From Larix kaempferi (Eukaryota > Streptophyta > Pinopsida > Pinales > Pinaceae), in the NCBI GenBank assembly GCA_027924585.1, contig BSBM01000096.1, positions 5,145,501 through 5,209,500 of the forward strand: DNA of 64,000 nt, read 5' to 3'. Positions 33,320 to 45,209 of the stretch are shown piece by piece (positions within the stretch are counted from its first letter, which is position 1; each line of letters starts with the position of its first letter). Under the pieces are notes generated by a model. That model had not been told where the DNA came from. It saw nothing but the letters and a program-made list of their open reading frames with translations, and made no database searches. The position numbers and the translations under genes are program-made.

Positions 33320-35701
33320 GTGTCATGTACTTCTTCGAACATAAAAGGGTATGCTACTCGCATTTCCTTTTCCATTTCCTAGGTAGCCTCCTCAGGCTTA
33401 TAGTGCTACCATTGCAATTTTACCTGGACGATGGTTCGATTCCGAATTACCACCTCTTTCCGATCCAATATGCATATAGGATCTATCTGGAAGTCTCCTT
33501 CTGATTCCACCTGAATCACATGCCAATTTACAATATGCTTAGGATCATATACATATTTATTTAGTAATGAAACATGAAACACATCATGTACTTTAAATTT
33601 TGCTGGTAGAGCTAACTGATAAGCAACAGGTCCTACTCTAGCAAGTATTTGGAAAGTACCACAGTATCTTGGTGCCAGCTTGGCGACCTTGCCAAAACAC
33701 AAAGATATTTTCTTTGCTTTCACTCTTAGGAATACATGATCCCCAATTTCAAATTCTTTATGTTCTCTATGCTGATCTGCATAGATTTCTGTCTGTCCTG
33801 GGCAATTTTTAAGTTTGTTTTAACTTTCTGCACAATGTTTTCTAGTTCTTCTAACAATTCTGGACCCAGCACAATCCGGTTCACCGGATCATCCCAAGTC
33901 ATAGGGGTTTTACATTTTATGCCATACAAAACTTCAAATGGAATCATGCCTGCAGAATTTTGGTACCCATTATTGTAAGCAAATTCAGCCAAGTGTAGGT
34001 AAAGTTTCCCACTATTTTGGGTTATCCATGACATACAACTGGAGCATGTCTTCCAGAATTTGATTTACCCTCTCAGTCTGTCCATTTGTTTGAGGATGGT
34101 AGGCTGTATTAAAATTCAGTTTTGTCCCCAAACCTGTAAATAACTCCTTCCAAAAATGTGAAGTGAACTTTGCATCCCTGTCGGATACAATCACCTTCGG
34201 AATCCCATGAAGTCGAAAGACTTCTTTCATGAATATTTATGCAATATTTATTGCTTTGAATGTGGATTTCACTGGTATGAAATGAGCTGCCTTAGTTAAC
34301 TTATCACTACAACCATGATAGCATCATGCTGCTTGTTATTTTTAGGCAAACTAGTGATGAAATCCATGGAAATAGTCTCCCATTTCCATTTTGGTACATG
34401 TATAGGTTGTAACAAACCAGCCAGGTGTTGATGTTCCACTTTCACCCTTTGGCAATCCATACACTTTGCTATATATTTAGCAATTTCAGATTTCAATCTG
34501 GGCCAGTAGTGTTGTTTTTTGACAGTTGTTATCATTTTCTGATAACTTGGATGAACGGAATATGGCTTTTTGTGAAATTCATCAAGAATCAAATGTTTTA
34601 ATTCTGCATGATCCAGTATATATAATCTGTTTTTAAATAACAACAACCCGTCTTTGGATATACTGTAATCTGTTGCTTGCTGTTCTAAATTTTTTGCATG
34701 GCATTTTTTCCTTAAATTTAGATATTTTGGGTCCTTTTCAGTTGATGTCCGGATCTTTAACACCAAATCAGATTGAAAATTGTTAACTGAAGCCATTGTT
34801 AACATGTGCATTCACCTACTAAGAGCGTAAGCTATTTTGTTTTCTTTTCCTTTAATGTGCTGAATTTCAAAGTCAAACTCGCTTAAGAAAGCTAGCCACT
34901 GTGCTTGTCTACCATTCAGATTTGGCTGTTCAAAAATGTATTTCAGCCCAATGTGATCAGTTTTAAGAACAACCTTTTCCCAAGAAGGTAATGTCGCCAC
35001 ATATTCAAAGCATGAATTATGGCATCCATTTCTAAATCACGCGTCTTTAATTTTCTAGATTCATAACCGATTACAGAATCATCTTGCATTAATACGCCTC
35101 CCAAACCTTCCTTACATGCATCTGTGCATACTACAAAGTCACCATAAGGATCGAACACCTTTAGAACAGTAGCTGAAGTAAGCAACTGTTTCAGTTTCAC
35201 AAAACTAGCTTCACAAAACTAGCTTCACATTTGGTTGTCCAATTAAACTTGACTTCCTTTCTCTGAAGAGAGGTGATAGGATGAGCCACTTTGGAGAATC
35301 CTTCAATGAATTTCCGATAGTACTTGGCTAATCCCATAAAAGAGAGGACATCTCTTACATTTTGGGGAGTAGGCCATCTCATTATGGCCTTGATCTTATC
35401 GGGATCCACCGCAATACCTTGGGCTGATATTATGTGACCCAAATATTGTATTTGGTCTTTGTAAAAATCACACTTAGTTAAATTTGCATATAAGTGATTT
35501 TCCCTTAGGACTTGCAACACTAACCTTAAGTGTTCCTCATGCTCACTCTCATTCTTTGAGTAAATGAGTATGTCATCAATAAACACTGCAACAAACTTAT
35601 CCAGGTACTTACTGAAAACATTATTCATAAGGCACATAAATGTGGCTAGTGCATTCGTCAAACCGAATGGCATCACCACAACTCATAATGTCCATACCGA
35701 G
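33320..35701 (-). pseudogene. Chromovirus-like pol, second half: RT end, RNase H, integrase
   Basis: RT continues from the NA-2 insertion: [14 protein letters not shown] (one base lost just before it), catalytic [10 protein letters not shown], and [11 protein letters not shown]. RNase H: DFVVCTDACKEGLGGVL, then KTDHIGLKYIF and FEIQHIKGKENKIAYALSR; a repeated AAAACTAGCTTCAC word near 35,200 shifts the frame. Integrase: HPSYQKMITTVKKQHYWP ... CMDCQ zinc module, ISMDFITSLP (first Asp), VSDRDAKFTSHFW (second Asp) and NGQTERVNQ (Glu). The C-terminus reads LAPRYCGTFQI and ILDRKEVVIRNRTIVQVK then W-stop-HYKPEEAT, a chromodomain-like tail of chromoviruses. Stops at the tail, and frameshifts, make it non-functional. 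Confidence 0.9.
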
Positions 35702-36325
35702 TGTTGATGTATTTGTAACTTCGGAAGATATTCACTTGTATATTTTATTTGTACTTTATTGTATCCCCAACGGAGATGTATTATTCCTCCGATTGGAAGT
35801 GTCGTCAGTTGTACTTGCAAGTGTCGCAAGTTATATTGTAAGTGTCGTAACTTATACTTGATGGGTTATTAGACCACCTTGATGGGGTTGGCCCTGTATG
35901 ATTCATGTGGGTCAAAGGATTATTAGACCATCCTAGTGGGGGTTGGTCCAATCAACATTATGTTAAGTGGTTAAGTTGGGACCGACCTAGTTAAAGTTAA
36001 AAGACAAGTGAAGTAGTGTATAAATAGAGAGTGTGTCTCTCTCATTTTACACATTCTCTCATTCACTCACTTCGCATTAGTGAGAGAGAGGAGGAGTGTG
36101 CACAAGTGGAGGAGGAGTATGCTGATGAATATATCTATCTCTTGGGTTTGATCATTCTGATCCATGTATTGGTGCTTATTCTATCTCTGAGGAAGTTGCA
36201 GGCTTTTTCACCTTCTTGGTTTTCCCCAGTGAAATGTTTTGTGTCTCTTATGCTTGATATGTTGTACATGTTTTTATTTTAGTTAAGATCCTAGATATAT
36301 TGAATTAAATGATGTAAAAATAATA
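35702..36325 (+). repeat. NA-2 5' LTR
   Basis: 624 bp, begins TGTTGATG and ends AATAATA (the expected terminal CA has become TA). TATA box TATAAATAG at 36,019-36,027. U3 carries three AAGTGTCG words and two GGATTATTAGACCA/GGGTTATTAGACCA blocks, as in the other family members. Confidence 0.92.
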
Positions 36326-36337
36326 TGGTATCAGAGC
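36326..36337 (+). promoter_or_regulatory. NA-2 primer-binding site (tRNA-iMet)
   Basis: TGGTATCAGAGC follows the 5' LTR without a gap and is a perfect initiator-Met tRNA match. Confidence 0.92.
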
Positions 36338-37512
36338 TAGCTTGAAGGAAGGCATGGTATGGCATTTATGAGACTTGTTGCACTTGTGACAAATTGGAAG
36401 CTTGGGCTTGATATAACAAAAACCAGTCATCGTAGCACTTTCGCTATAAATCCATTTTGGAAAAGGTTCAGGATCTAAAATTTTTACAGGTTGTAGATAA
36501 CATCCCCATGTACCTTGTGTCTGAAGCACAACATCTAATTCGATTTACTTTCTATTTTATGATCCGTACAATATAGGGTTTCTGCCTCTTCCAGATCTCA
36601 GTCATAAACATGCGACCTAGGAAAAAAGGTCACAACTTGGGCTAGGAAGCTCCAAATGAAATTTCATAAAAATTGAAAGGTAGGGCACGGACTGTACTTT
36701 CACAGGTCCTCTTTTTAGAGGCCGAAGTTGAACCAGTGACACGTGGCCCTCCGTACAAGTTCGCTATACTGTTTTATCCCATAAACAGGTCACGTTCCGA
36801 CACTTGGCATCACTCTCTAAAGGAATCCATTTGAGTTCAGACATGTGGGGTTGGAAATATGACAGGTCAGGCTACCACATGTATAAGTTTCAGACGCTGT
36901 GGATCCAAAATTTAAGAGATGGACCAGAAACAATAAGGTGCATATTTTTGTCAAAATAGAATTGGATTCTGAGCACCTTCATTCTTGGCTTGTCATTGCT
37001 GCAGGAATTTAGGGCTTCAGAGAAAGTTGGAATTTTTGTAATCGAAGACCACGGCTGAATGCTCCTCATCAAAATCAAAATTTAGAGACCAAAATCGAAT
37101 TTTTTGGTTGGGCAGAAGGTCAGGCTTGATCAAACCCTAGTTCGAGATTTTGATCGGAAAGGTGGAAAATTAGGGCTTCTGCAAAAGTTGGAATTTTTGA
37201 AATCTGTGACCACGGATAGAAGCTCCTTAGAAAAATCGAAGTTTAGAACACAAGATCAAACATTTTGGATGGGAAGAATACTGGGCTTTATCAAACCCTA
37301 GTTTGGCATCTTGTCCATAAGATCCGGAAGTTTCAAAGGCAATTTTGAGGGGTCAAATTTTCCAGTTTTCAAAATTGAAGTATACCAGCTTGATCAGCTC
37401 AACAAGGCACGTCTTTTTATCCAATCAGAAGTTTGAAATTCAAAGTTTGAATTTTTAGGGTTTCTCTGACAAACCCTAATCCAGCTCCAGATCCAGTTTC
37501 AACAAATCAAAG
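36338..37512 (+). other. NA-2 5' leader
   Basis: Untranslated leader homologous to NA-1 8018-9138. Its 3' part (TTAGGGTTTCTCTGACAAAC and the words before it) also matches the leader of the complete element. No frame of note. Confidence 0.6.
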
Positions 37513-37631
37513 TGGATTGGGTTAATCCTAGAAGAGAATGAATTGGACACTTGCATAAGTGAAGAAGTTCCAGTTCCAGAGGGAGATAAGTCTAAGGCCT
37601 TACATAAGAAGACTACAAGCAATCTCGACAG
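37513..37631 (+). pseudogene. NA-2 gag remnant
   Basis: Open frame reading WIGLILEENELDTCISEEV and then PVPEGDKSKALHKK, which aligns with residues about 24-55 of Gag in the complete element (IGLILEENELDSYVKED, IPIPEDEEAKALHKK). Unlike NA-1 there is no stop. It ends at a donor-like ACAG|GTATGA. The preceding 22 Gag codons and all later gag, protease and integrase codons are absent. Confidence 0.78.
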
Positions 37632-39104
37632 GTATGACTTGAGGAGATACAGGTATGTTTTCGAAATCTATTCCTGATTAAGGTTATGATATGTTTGTCT
37701 TCAAATTATTGAGGTTAGTACAATATTGATTAATTTTAGACTTGTCTTATCACCCTAGTAAAAGTATGAATGCATTATAGAAGACATTCATTGATTAGGG
37801 TTCTGACACTTATGATTGTACTAATGCACTGTGGTGTTGTATGAGGTTGATGTTGTCCGCTAACATGAAAGGTACATCAAGAAAGTTATAGTTCAAGAAC
37901 ATATGACCATGGTGACATTAAGACAAAGACTCATCCATAGTCATGGATCGCATAGAAGCTCTACTTACAAGGTATGTATAATTTGCTTCTACAATGGTTA
38001 ACTTATGAGTTATGCAGGTTACTAGCACAAGTCTTTGAAGAAGAACAAGAAGACATTGTTTGGGTATGTTAGACATAACTAGCAAACATGATAACCATGT
38101 ATATTTTTTTTCTATATCAAGTTAGAATCCTACCTTGTGTTAGGATCTTATACTTTTGTATGAATGATAATGATTATTCTTGAAAGTTAGAAGTTTAAGT
38201 AATCAAGGGTTGATGCATATTATGTTTCTTACTTTGATTGATGATATGACTAACCAGAAGAGTCCTATGGTCAAATAAGAATATGCATGAGTAAAAGAAT
38301 TCTTCCCTGAAACCTTGAATACTAACGCTTATTACCGATGTATGAAATGATCATGATCATACATATTTAAGATTATTTAGAATCATGATGTTTTGATAGT
38401 ATTGAGATTATACTAATGCATGTATGATTATGTATGAGATCTTGAGGATGACACTAGTGCACACTTAAGCATGCATAGTGGTCCAGGATGGATATACGTT
38501 CAAGGACAGGTAATCCAGGAAGCAAAGATCAAGAGGGAGCACACTCCATAAGTTCCTGCAAGGAAGCAAAGATGAAGAGGGAGTCCACCCTACAACCAAA
38601 CAAAGATAAGTATTTGAATTGTCAATTCCTGTATATATGATTACTTAAATTATGTTGTCCAGTCATACACATACTTATGTTCCTAGATTTAGGATATGTA
38701 TTATGCATATTAGAAAAGTTGCATTAATGAACAAGATACTACTAATATGCAAGTAATGGGTAAGTGGCTTATGGTACTGTACAACATTCCATTGCTACTT
38801 ATCTAGAATGAAACCTCTTTGCTAACATGTTGGGAGTTGTGCACACTCTTAACAAATGTTCTGGTAGAGATGGAAGGCATCTAGAAAGTTACCGTGTGAA
38901 TACGGGATGGATAAATGTTGTATTGAAGCATTGGCTAAGATAATTGCATGACTATATGACATCTATTCTTATGTGTAAGATTTTGTTCTGAAAACTATGA
39001 GAAGTTTCTAAACATGCAATTGAACTTGTCTTGTAGGAAAGACCGTGTACAAACACCTACAAAAGAAGGACTACAACATTTGTTCTAGGAACGAAGTTCA
39101 AGAA
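37632..39104 (+). other. NA-2 non-coding replacement segment
   Basis: About 1.5 kb shared with NA-1 9256-11,040 (single copy of the 226 bp unit). AT-rich, without long frames, with repeated donor-like and acceptor-like words including TCTTGTAG|GAAAGACC at about 39,037. Origin unknown. Confidence 0.5.
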
Positions 39105-40655
39105 AAACTATCTATTGAAGATATTGAAGAATCTAAAGTTCCCAGGATCTGGGATGCAGTAATGGAAGAATGCCATGATCGAGGAATACTAGTCGATCAT
39201 GTTTGGGATGTGGTCCCAAGACCAGAAGGGAAGTCTGTTGTGACTTCCAAGTGGATCTATAAGATCAAGCATACTGCAAATGGTATCATAGAGAAATGCA
39301 AGGTGAGGTTTGTAGCTCGTGGCTTCTCCCAGAAAGAGGGAATAGATTATGAAGAAAATTTTGCTCCTGTAGCCAGATACACTTCCATTAGAACAGTACT
39401 TGCTCTGGCTGCAATGATGAAATGGAAGATACACCAGATGGATGTTAAGACATCTTTCTTGAATGGTGTAGTCGAAGAGGAAGTGTATGTGGAGCAGCCA
39501 CTCGAATTTAAGACACATGACAGGGAGTCATATGTGTGCAGGTTGAAGAAAGCCTTGTATGGCTTGAAGCAAGCTCCTAGGACTTGGTATGGTAGGATAG
39601 ACAACTTTCTATCTAGTTTGGGCTTTACCAAGAGTAAAGAAGATTCCAACCTTTACTACAAGGTTGAGGAAGGCAATCCAATGATACTACTATTGTATAT
39701 GACCTGTTTGTTACAGGTGATGATAGATTGATTGCCGATATGAAGAGGAAGCTTGTTGCTGAGTTCGAGATGAAGGACTTGGGGATGATGCACTACTTTG
39801 TAGGCATGGAGGTGTGGCAGAGTGCAGATGGAATCTTCCTTGGACAAGGGAAGTATGTAGTGGAGATCTTGAAGTGGTTCGGGATGATGGACTGCAAGGC
39901 CATGGCCACACCTATGGAATCGAACCTAAAGCTTCTGTGTGATGCTTCATCTGATCCGGTTGATGTCACGGTGTATCGTCAGATGATTGGGTCCTTGATG
40001 TACCTGACGAACACAAGACCAGATATTTGCTTTGCGGTGAACAAATTGAGCCAGTTCCTGACGGATCCTAGAGGTGTTCACCTGGTTGATGTAAAGCATA
40101 TTCTGAGGTACCTAAAGGGTACAATTGACTATGGGATCAAGTATGATGCGAATCAAAAGTTTAACCTAGAGGGTTATGTTGATTCAGATTGGGCAGGAAG
40201 TGCTACAAATAGGAAGAGCACTTCTGGGTGCTGCTTCAGTATGGGATCAGGTGTGATCTCTTAGTTTAGCAGGAAGTAGTCTTGCGTAGCACTGAGTACA
40301 GTCAAAGCAGAGTATGTCGCAGTTTGTTCGGCTAGTTGTGAGGTAGTATGGCTTAGAAAGCTACTTTCTGAGTTATTTGGTCTCCCGTTGGATGCTACTG
40401 GTATCTTTTGTGACAACCAGAGTTGTGTGAAGCCGTTTGAGAACCCGGTGTTCCATGACAGGTCGAAGCACATCGAGATCAAATATCACTATATCATCGA
40501 TATGGTGCAGAGAGGAGCAGTGAAGCTCCTATATGTTGCGACAAATGAGCAGATTGCAGATTTTTTGACTAAACCACTAGCCAAGAGTGAAGTTTGAGTA
40601 CTTCATAGAGAGGCTTGGTGTTCTTCAGATAGAAGATACTTCGAGGAAGAAGTGA
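39105..40655 (+). pseudogene. NA-2 reverse transcriptase-RNase H, decayed
   Basis: Aligns with residues about 840-1348 of the complete polyprotein. A frame upstream reads SIEDIEESKVPRIWDAVMEE, with no counterpart in the complete element before WDAVMEE. RT motifs: WIYKIKH, MDVKTSFLNG, LKKALYGLKQAPRTWYG. The YVDD box is destroyed: four bases are missing after the Tyr codon (near 39,698), shifting the frame. RNase H has YVDSDWAGSA, then TGG to TAG and CAG to TAG stops near 40,262 and 40,278. A one-base insertion near 40,585 shifts the C-terminus. Dead enzyme. Confidence 0.92.
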
Positions 40656-40736
40656 TGGGACACATTTTCAGGAGCCATTCCAAGCATGGTGGTAGGAGGA
40701 TCCTTCCCATGGCTATGGATGTAAGCGTTGTGTGAT

Positions 40737-41115
40737 GAACATCAGGACGATGCTCCAGATGATGTTCTGTATGATATGCATCAGTTGGATGCTTTGTATG
40801 ATCAGTTTGATCACGTGTGATGAGCATCAGGTCGATGCTCCAGATGATGTACATCAGGATGATGTACTGTATGATGATCAGGACGATCATGTGTGATGAG
40901 CACCAGGTCGATGCTCTAGATGATATGCATTAGGACGATGCTATGACAATGATCAGGATGATCATGTGTGATGAGTATCATGATGATACTCTAGATGATA
41001 TGCATCAGGACGATGCTATGATGATGATCAGGATGATCATGTGATGATGGTGTGCACCAGGTTGATGCACCGTGCGATGATGATCAATTGGATCATGAGT
41101 ATCAGGATGGTACTT
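40737..41115 (+). repeat. NA-2 array A: short inverted repeats with AGGNN loop
   Basis: Fifteen units in under 400 bases. Clean examples: GAGCATC-AGGTC-GATGCTC (40,822-40,840), GTACATC-AGGAT-GATGTAC (40,849-40,867), ATGATC-AGGAC-GATCAT (40,874-40,890), GAGTATC-ATGAT-GATACTC (40,973-40,991), ATGATC-AGGAT-GATCAT twice (near 40,949 and 41,024). Four different seven-base stems are each self-complementary, and GTATC/GGTAC near 41,100 uses a wobble. Same place relative to the pol stop as in NA-1 and the complete element. Confidence 0.88.
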
Positions 41116-41129
41116 CGAGGTCAGAGATG

Positions 41130-41610
41130 ATATGTGGTAGGTTTTGCAGTAGCATGTAAAATATCCTGGGAGATACGATAAGTTGAGCTGTGTGCTCGTA
41201 ATCAGTCCTGGGATGCTCTTTCGAGGTTTTTCTTGGGAGGCATGTAATCAGTCCTGGAGATCCGATAGGTTGAGTTGTGTGCTTGTAATAAGTCCTGGGA
41301 TGCTCCTTAGAGATCTTGTCGGTCGTGCTGTGGAACATAAATGTTCCTGGGATTCTCTTTAAAGGTATTGAATATTCACATGTAATTAGTCTTGGAGATC
41401 CGATAGGTTGAGCTGTGTGCTCATAATAATTCCTAGGATGCTCTTTAGAGATCTTGCTAGTCGTGTTGTGGCACATAAATGTTCATGGGATGCTCTTTAA
41501 AGGTATTGTGAAGGGATGCATGTAGTCAGTCCTGAGAGATATTTCCGGTCGTGCTTAGGCACATAAATGTTCTTGGGATGCTCTGGTCAGGTATTGCATC
41601 AACACATAAT
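41130..41610 (+). repeat. NA-2 array B: tandem repeats
   Basis: Seven degenerate copies of the CTCTTT-x-GAGGTTTTG unit, here drifting to AGAGATCTTG or AAAGGTATTG. Three hold the TGTGT inverted repeat: GAGC-TGTGT-GCTC at 41,185-41,197 and 41,410-41,422, and GAGT-TGTGT-GCTT at 41,272-41,284 (two wobble pairs). An antisense frame of 124 codons (41,476-41,102) runs through it. Confidence 0.8.
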
Positions 41611-41644
41611 TAGTCCTGAGATTCTACCTCTATCAGACCGTTCG

Positions 41645-42095
41645 CACAGATGATGAAGACCTACAGGAGGCTAGGCCTACACCCAGCATGAAAAAGGGCT
41701 GGCTCTGTAGAAATTCCTATGACGAGAAAAATTCAGAGATAGATTAGTGATCGATATGACGGGTACAGCAACAGTGATGATGATGATGCTCTGTGATCCA
41801 GTGACGATGATCCAACTCCAAAATTGAAGACTTGTTCCTATATGAATTGATGACCCATGTCAAGAGAATACCTTCCTAGTTAAGAGGGAGTGTTGATGTA
41901 TTTGTAACTTTGGAAGATATTCACTTGTATATTTTATTTGTACTTTATTGTATCCCCAATGGAGATGTATTTGTAACAGTGATGATGATGATGCTCTATG
42001 ATCCAATGACGATGATCCAACTCCAGAATTGAAGACTTGTGCCTATATGAATTGATGACCTGTTTCAAGAGAATACCTTCCTAGTTAAGAGGGAG
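41645..42095 (+). repeat. NA-2 conserved tail with duplicated PPT and LTR start
   Basis: After the conserved tail, AAGAGGGAG (41,882-41,890) is followed by only the first 80 bases of an LTR (41,891-41,970). The sequence then returns, at TTGTAACAGTGATGATG, to the tail a second time, passes a second AAGAGGGAG (42,087-42,095) and enters the full LTR. The repeated unit is about 205 bases. The junction lies where the tail and the LTR share short words. Confidence 0.88.
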
Positions 42096-42726
42096 TGTTG
42101 ATGTATTTGTAACTTTGGAAGATATTCACTCGTATATTGTATTTGTACTTTATTGTATCCCCAACGGAGATGTATTATTCCTCCAATTGGAAGTGTCGTC
42201 AATTGTACTTGCAAGTGTTGCAAGTTATATTGTAAGTGTCGTAACTTATACTTGATGGGTTATTAGACCACCTTGATGGGGTTGGCCTTGTATGAGTCAT
42301 GTGGGTCAAAGGGTTATTAGACCACCCTAGTGGGGGTTGGCCCAGTCAACATTATGTTAAGTGGTCAAGTTGGGGCCAACCTAGTTAAAGTTAAAAGACA
42401 AGTGAAATAGTGTATAAATAGAGAGTGTGTCTCTCTCATTTTACACATTCTCTCATTCAATCACTTCACATTAGTGAGAGAGAGGAGGAGTGCGCACAAG
42501 TGGAGGAGGAGTATGCTGCTGAAGATATCTATCTCTTGGGTTTGATCATTTTGATTCTTGTGTTGGTGCTTATTCCATCTCTGAGGAAGTTGCAGGGTTT
42601 TTCACCTTCTTGGTTTTCCCCGATGAAATGTTTTGTGTCTCTTGTCTCTTATGCTTGATATGATGTACATGTTGTTCTTTTAGTTAAGATCCTAGATCTA
42701 TTGAATTAAATGATGTAAAACTAACA
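42096..42726 (+). repeat. NA-2 3' LTR
   Basis: 631 bp, TGTTGATG...CTAACA, TATA box TATAAATAG at 42,413-42,421. Differs from the 5' copy by scattered substitutions and small indels. Followed by CCGAG and chromovirus-like RT sequence. Confidence 0.92.
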
Positions 42727-42731
42727 CCGAG

Positions 42732-43660
42732 TAGGGAAAGTTGTCTTATGCACATCTTCTTCTTTAATTCTGATCTGATGATAACCCGACCTTAAATCTA
42801 TTTTTGAAAAGATAGTATCACCCCCAACCTGATCGAACAGATCATCAATATTTGGAAAGGGATACCGATTCTTGATAGTTACTTTATTTAGATGTCTATA
42901 ATCTATACATAGTCGGAATGTGGCATCCTTCTTCCGTACAAAGATTACCGGTGATCCCCACGGGGACACCCTTGGAAAGACATAACCTTTTTCTAATAGC
43001 TCGTCCAATTGTGCTTTCAATTCTATCAATTTAGGAGTACTCATCCGATAAGGTGCCTTAGAAATAGGTACTGATCCTGGAGATAGGTCTATTGTAAAAT
43101 CCAGTTCTCTCTTTGGTGGTAACTCATGAATTTCTTCAGGAAACACATCTTCAAATTCATCCAGCATGGGGTGTCTTGTTAAATATGAAACCTGACCTTT
43201 CTGATTTTCTGCTAAGTGGACAACATATAATTTAGACCCTTTTCGTGCATTTATTTTCAACTGAAATGCAAACATTTCCCTTAATTTCACTGTCCTTACT
43301 ACCCCTTGAATCTTTTCAAACTTCCCAACATCATTCATAAAAGAAATAGATTTATGATAGCAATCTAGGACATCCCTATGTTTGTCCAACCAATCCATAC
43401 TGATAAGTAAATTGTAAGATCCCAATGGAAAAACATTTAAATCTGTACTAGTGTAGGATTCATTTAACTTTAAAGGACACTGATTTACTACTTCAGAAAC
43501 TTTTCTTTTTGCTCATGTGGCCATTTGAACCAACCAAGGCTGCATATATTTGTTTTTGCTTAGTTTGCAGGACTCACAAATTTTTTGGGTCTATATAAAT
43601 TTTACATGCACCAGAATCAATCAAGATAGACACGGGTGTCCTAGAAATCATACCTTCAAC
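42732..43660 (-). pseudogene. Chromovirus-like protease and first half of RT
   Basis: The protease active site is ILIDSGACKIYI near 43,600. The frame from 43,425 holds the protease end ([18 protein letters not shown]) and [25 protein letters not shown] (in parts), [37 protein letters not shown] and [15 protein letters not shown] with the first catalytic Asp, ending TTFPTR at the NA-2 target duplication. RT resumes at 35,701. A frame break separates the active site from the rest of the protease. Confidence 0.9.
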
Positions 43661-45011
43661 CTAGATTATAGAGGCTTGATTTTCTGCTTGACGATTGTTT
43701 AATGCAACATAAATTTTTGGACTCCTTTCCACATCTTGAACTGTAGATTCCTCTTGAAGATTATGCACTGATTTATTTTTCTCCTTTTGATGAGGACATT
43801 CATACCATCTATGATTTTCTCCACAACCCCAACATTTGAGTGGTGGTTTAGATGGTGTGTCTTCCGATTTTCTTGCGCCTTCAGTGTTCATCTTCTTACT
43901 TGGTGGAACAAAGTTTGATTGTGATTTGCTGCCATCGAACTTGTTGCTGAAAGGTGCACGCATAACTTGGTTTCTGAAATGATTGGGCTTGTGACCTTTC
44001 TGCCTACTATAAGATTTTGTTTTCTTCTTTTAATTCCACCTCTTAGATACTTCAGCCTTATTTTGACCCTGTTCAAAACACAACCTAGACTTTCTGAAGG
44101 CATCTTCCAATGTATTTGGATCGTCAAACTCTATCCGATCTTTGAAACTAAAAGGTAAACAATTCAGGAAACGCTGAATTCCAACTTTTCGTCTTGAATA
44201 TAGGGAACATACTTGAGTAATTCAGAAATTTGCTGATTAATTCCTCCATAGTTTGTTGTCCCAGTTTCAGGTCGTAAAAATATTTTACCTTCCTGTCAAA
44301 GTACCTTTTGGACAGGTATTTCTTTTTGAAGAATGTTGCAAAATTTTTCCATTTCACCCTTTTCTCATTGACGACTTTTGTCAGCTTAAGATCATCCCAC
44401 CATGCTGAAGCTTTCCCTTGCAGATTGAAAATAGAAATTCTTTCTTTTATGAGATTGGAATAGTCAAATATTCGTAAATACTTCTCCATGTCCCTAAGCC
44501 ATATATCATCTTCTTCCCCAGTCTTAATTTCCCCATTGAAACTAGGAGGCTTGTGCTTTCTCAATTCTGAGTGTAACTGATTTATTTTTCCAGTTTTATT
44601 TTTCTTTCTAGGAACGAATTCTTCGGAATCTTCTCCAAGTGACTCTTCATCACTGACATACATATTATAAATCAAATAATTTCTTGGAGGTGTAGTCTTA
44701 AATTTGGAATTTCTTTTCGTCATTGATTTTTCTGCATGTTCTTCTTCTTGTGTTGGAATGTGACTGTTTTGTTTTTCATTCAGCTTTTGCAGCAGAATGG
44801 CATTTATTTCTCGCTGTACTTCAAATTTTTTGATATTGTCTTCCTTAAGGCTGATCAACTCAGCCTTAAGACTTTTGACCATTTACAACATTTCACTAGA
44901 TGTTGTCGCTCCTTGTGGAGAGTTCGGATTCCTTTCGTGCCTACTAGCCATTTCTCCTCGCTGACTAGATGTTTCCACAGCCATCCTTCCTTCTTGTTCC
45001 GCAACATTCAT
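43661..45011 (-). pseudogene. Chromovirus-like gag
   Basis: An ATG at 45,011 opens a frame with a TAA after 43 codons (near 44,884). After it come a Lys/Glu-rich helix, LRKHKPPSFNGEIKTGEEDD, WLRDMEKYLRIFDYSN and FNLQGKASAWWDDLK, the core of a Gypsy Gag, then KKKYLSKRYFDRK. A frameshift lies near 44,150. The nucleocapsid knuckle is CWGCGENHRWYEC (C-x2-C-x3-H-x4-C). It builds the capsid in intact relatives; here it is broken by a stop and a frameshift. Confidence 0.85.
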
Positions 45012-45194
45012 TTTCAGTTTCCTTACTATTTTTAGCCACACTTCTGTCTATGTGTGGTCAGCATCAGATTGTTAGACAAAAGAAACAACAATGCATCTGC
45101 TCACTAACTAAGAAATAGTATGTTACATAAATAAAGTTCTTATACAAAACATTTTAACGTAAATGCGCCTAAAGGTCTTAGTGTAGTGACCGTA

Positions 45195-45206
45195 GCTCTA
45201 ATACCA
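45195..45206 (-). promoter_or_regulatory. Chromovirus-like primer-binding site
   Basis: Minus strand TGGTATTAGAGC, three bases beyond the 5' LTR end. One C-to-T difference from the initiator-Met tRNA site TGGTATCAGAGC. Confidence 0.85.
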
Positions 45207-45209
45207 ATT

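Larger units (their letters stand above)
35702..42726 (+). mobile_element. NA-2, decayed non-autonomous Copia LTR element
   Basis: LTRs begin TGTTGATG; target duplication CCGAG at 35,697-35,701 and 42,727-42,731. It lies in the chromovirus-like RT gene, between the TTFPTR and GHYE codons. Same plan as NA-1: PBS, leader, gag remnant, non-coding replacement, RT-RNase H, arrays A and B, conserved tail, PPT, LTR. It differs by a duplicated PPT/LTR-start segment before the 3' LTR. No gag body, protease or integrase, so mobilised in trans if at all. Confidence 0.93.

Noticed and set aside
35640-36282. Plus-strand genes at the NA-2 left boundary
   Set aside because: Frames lie across the LTR and its junction with the chromovirus-like RT.
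39045-39731. Functional RT in NA-2
   Set aside because: Long frame is attractive but the YVDD box is frameshifted and RNase H has stops.
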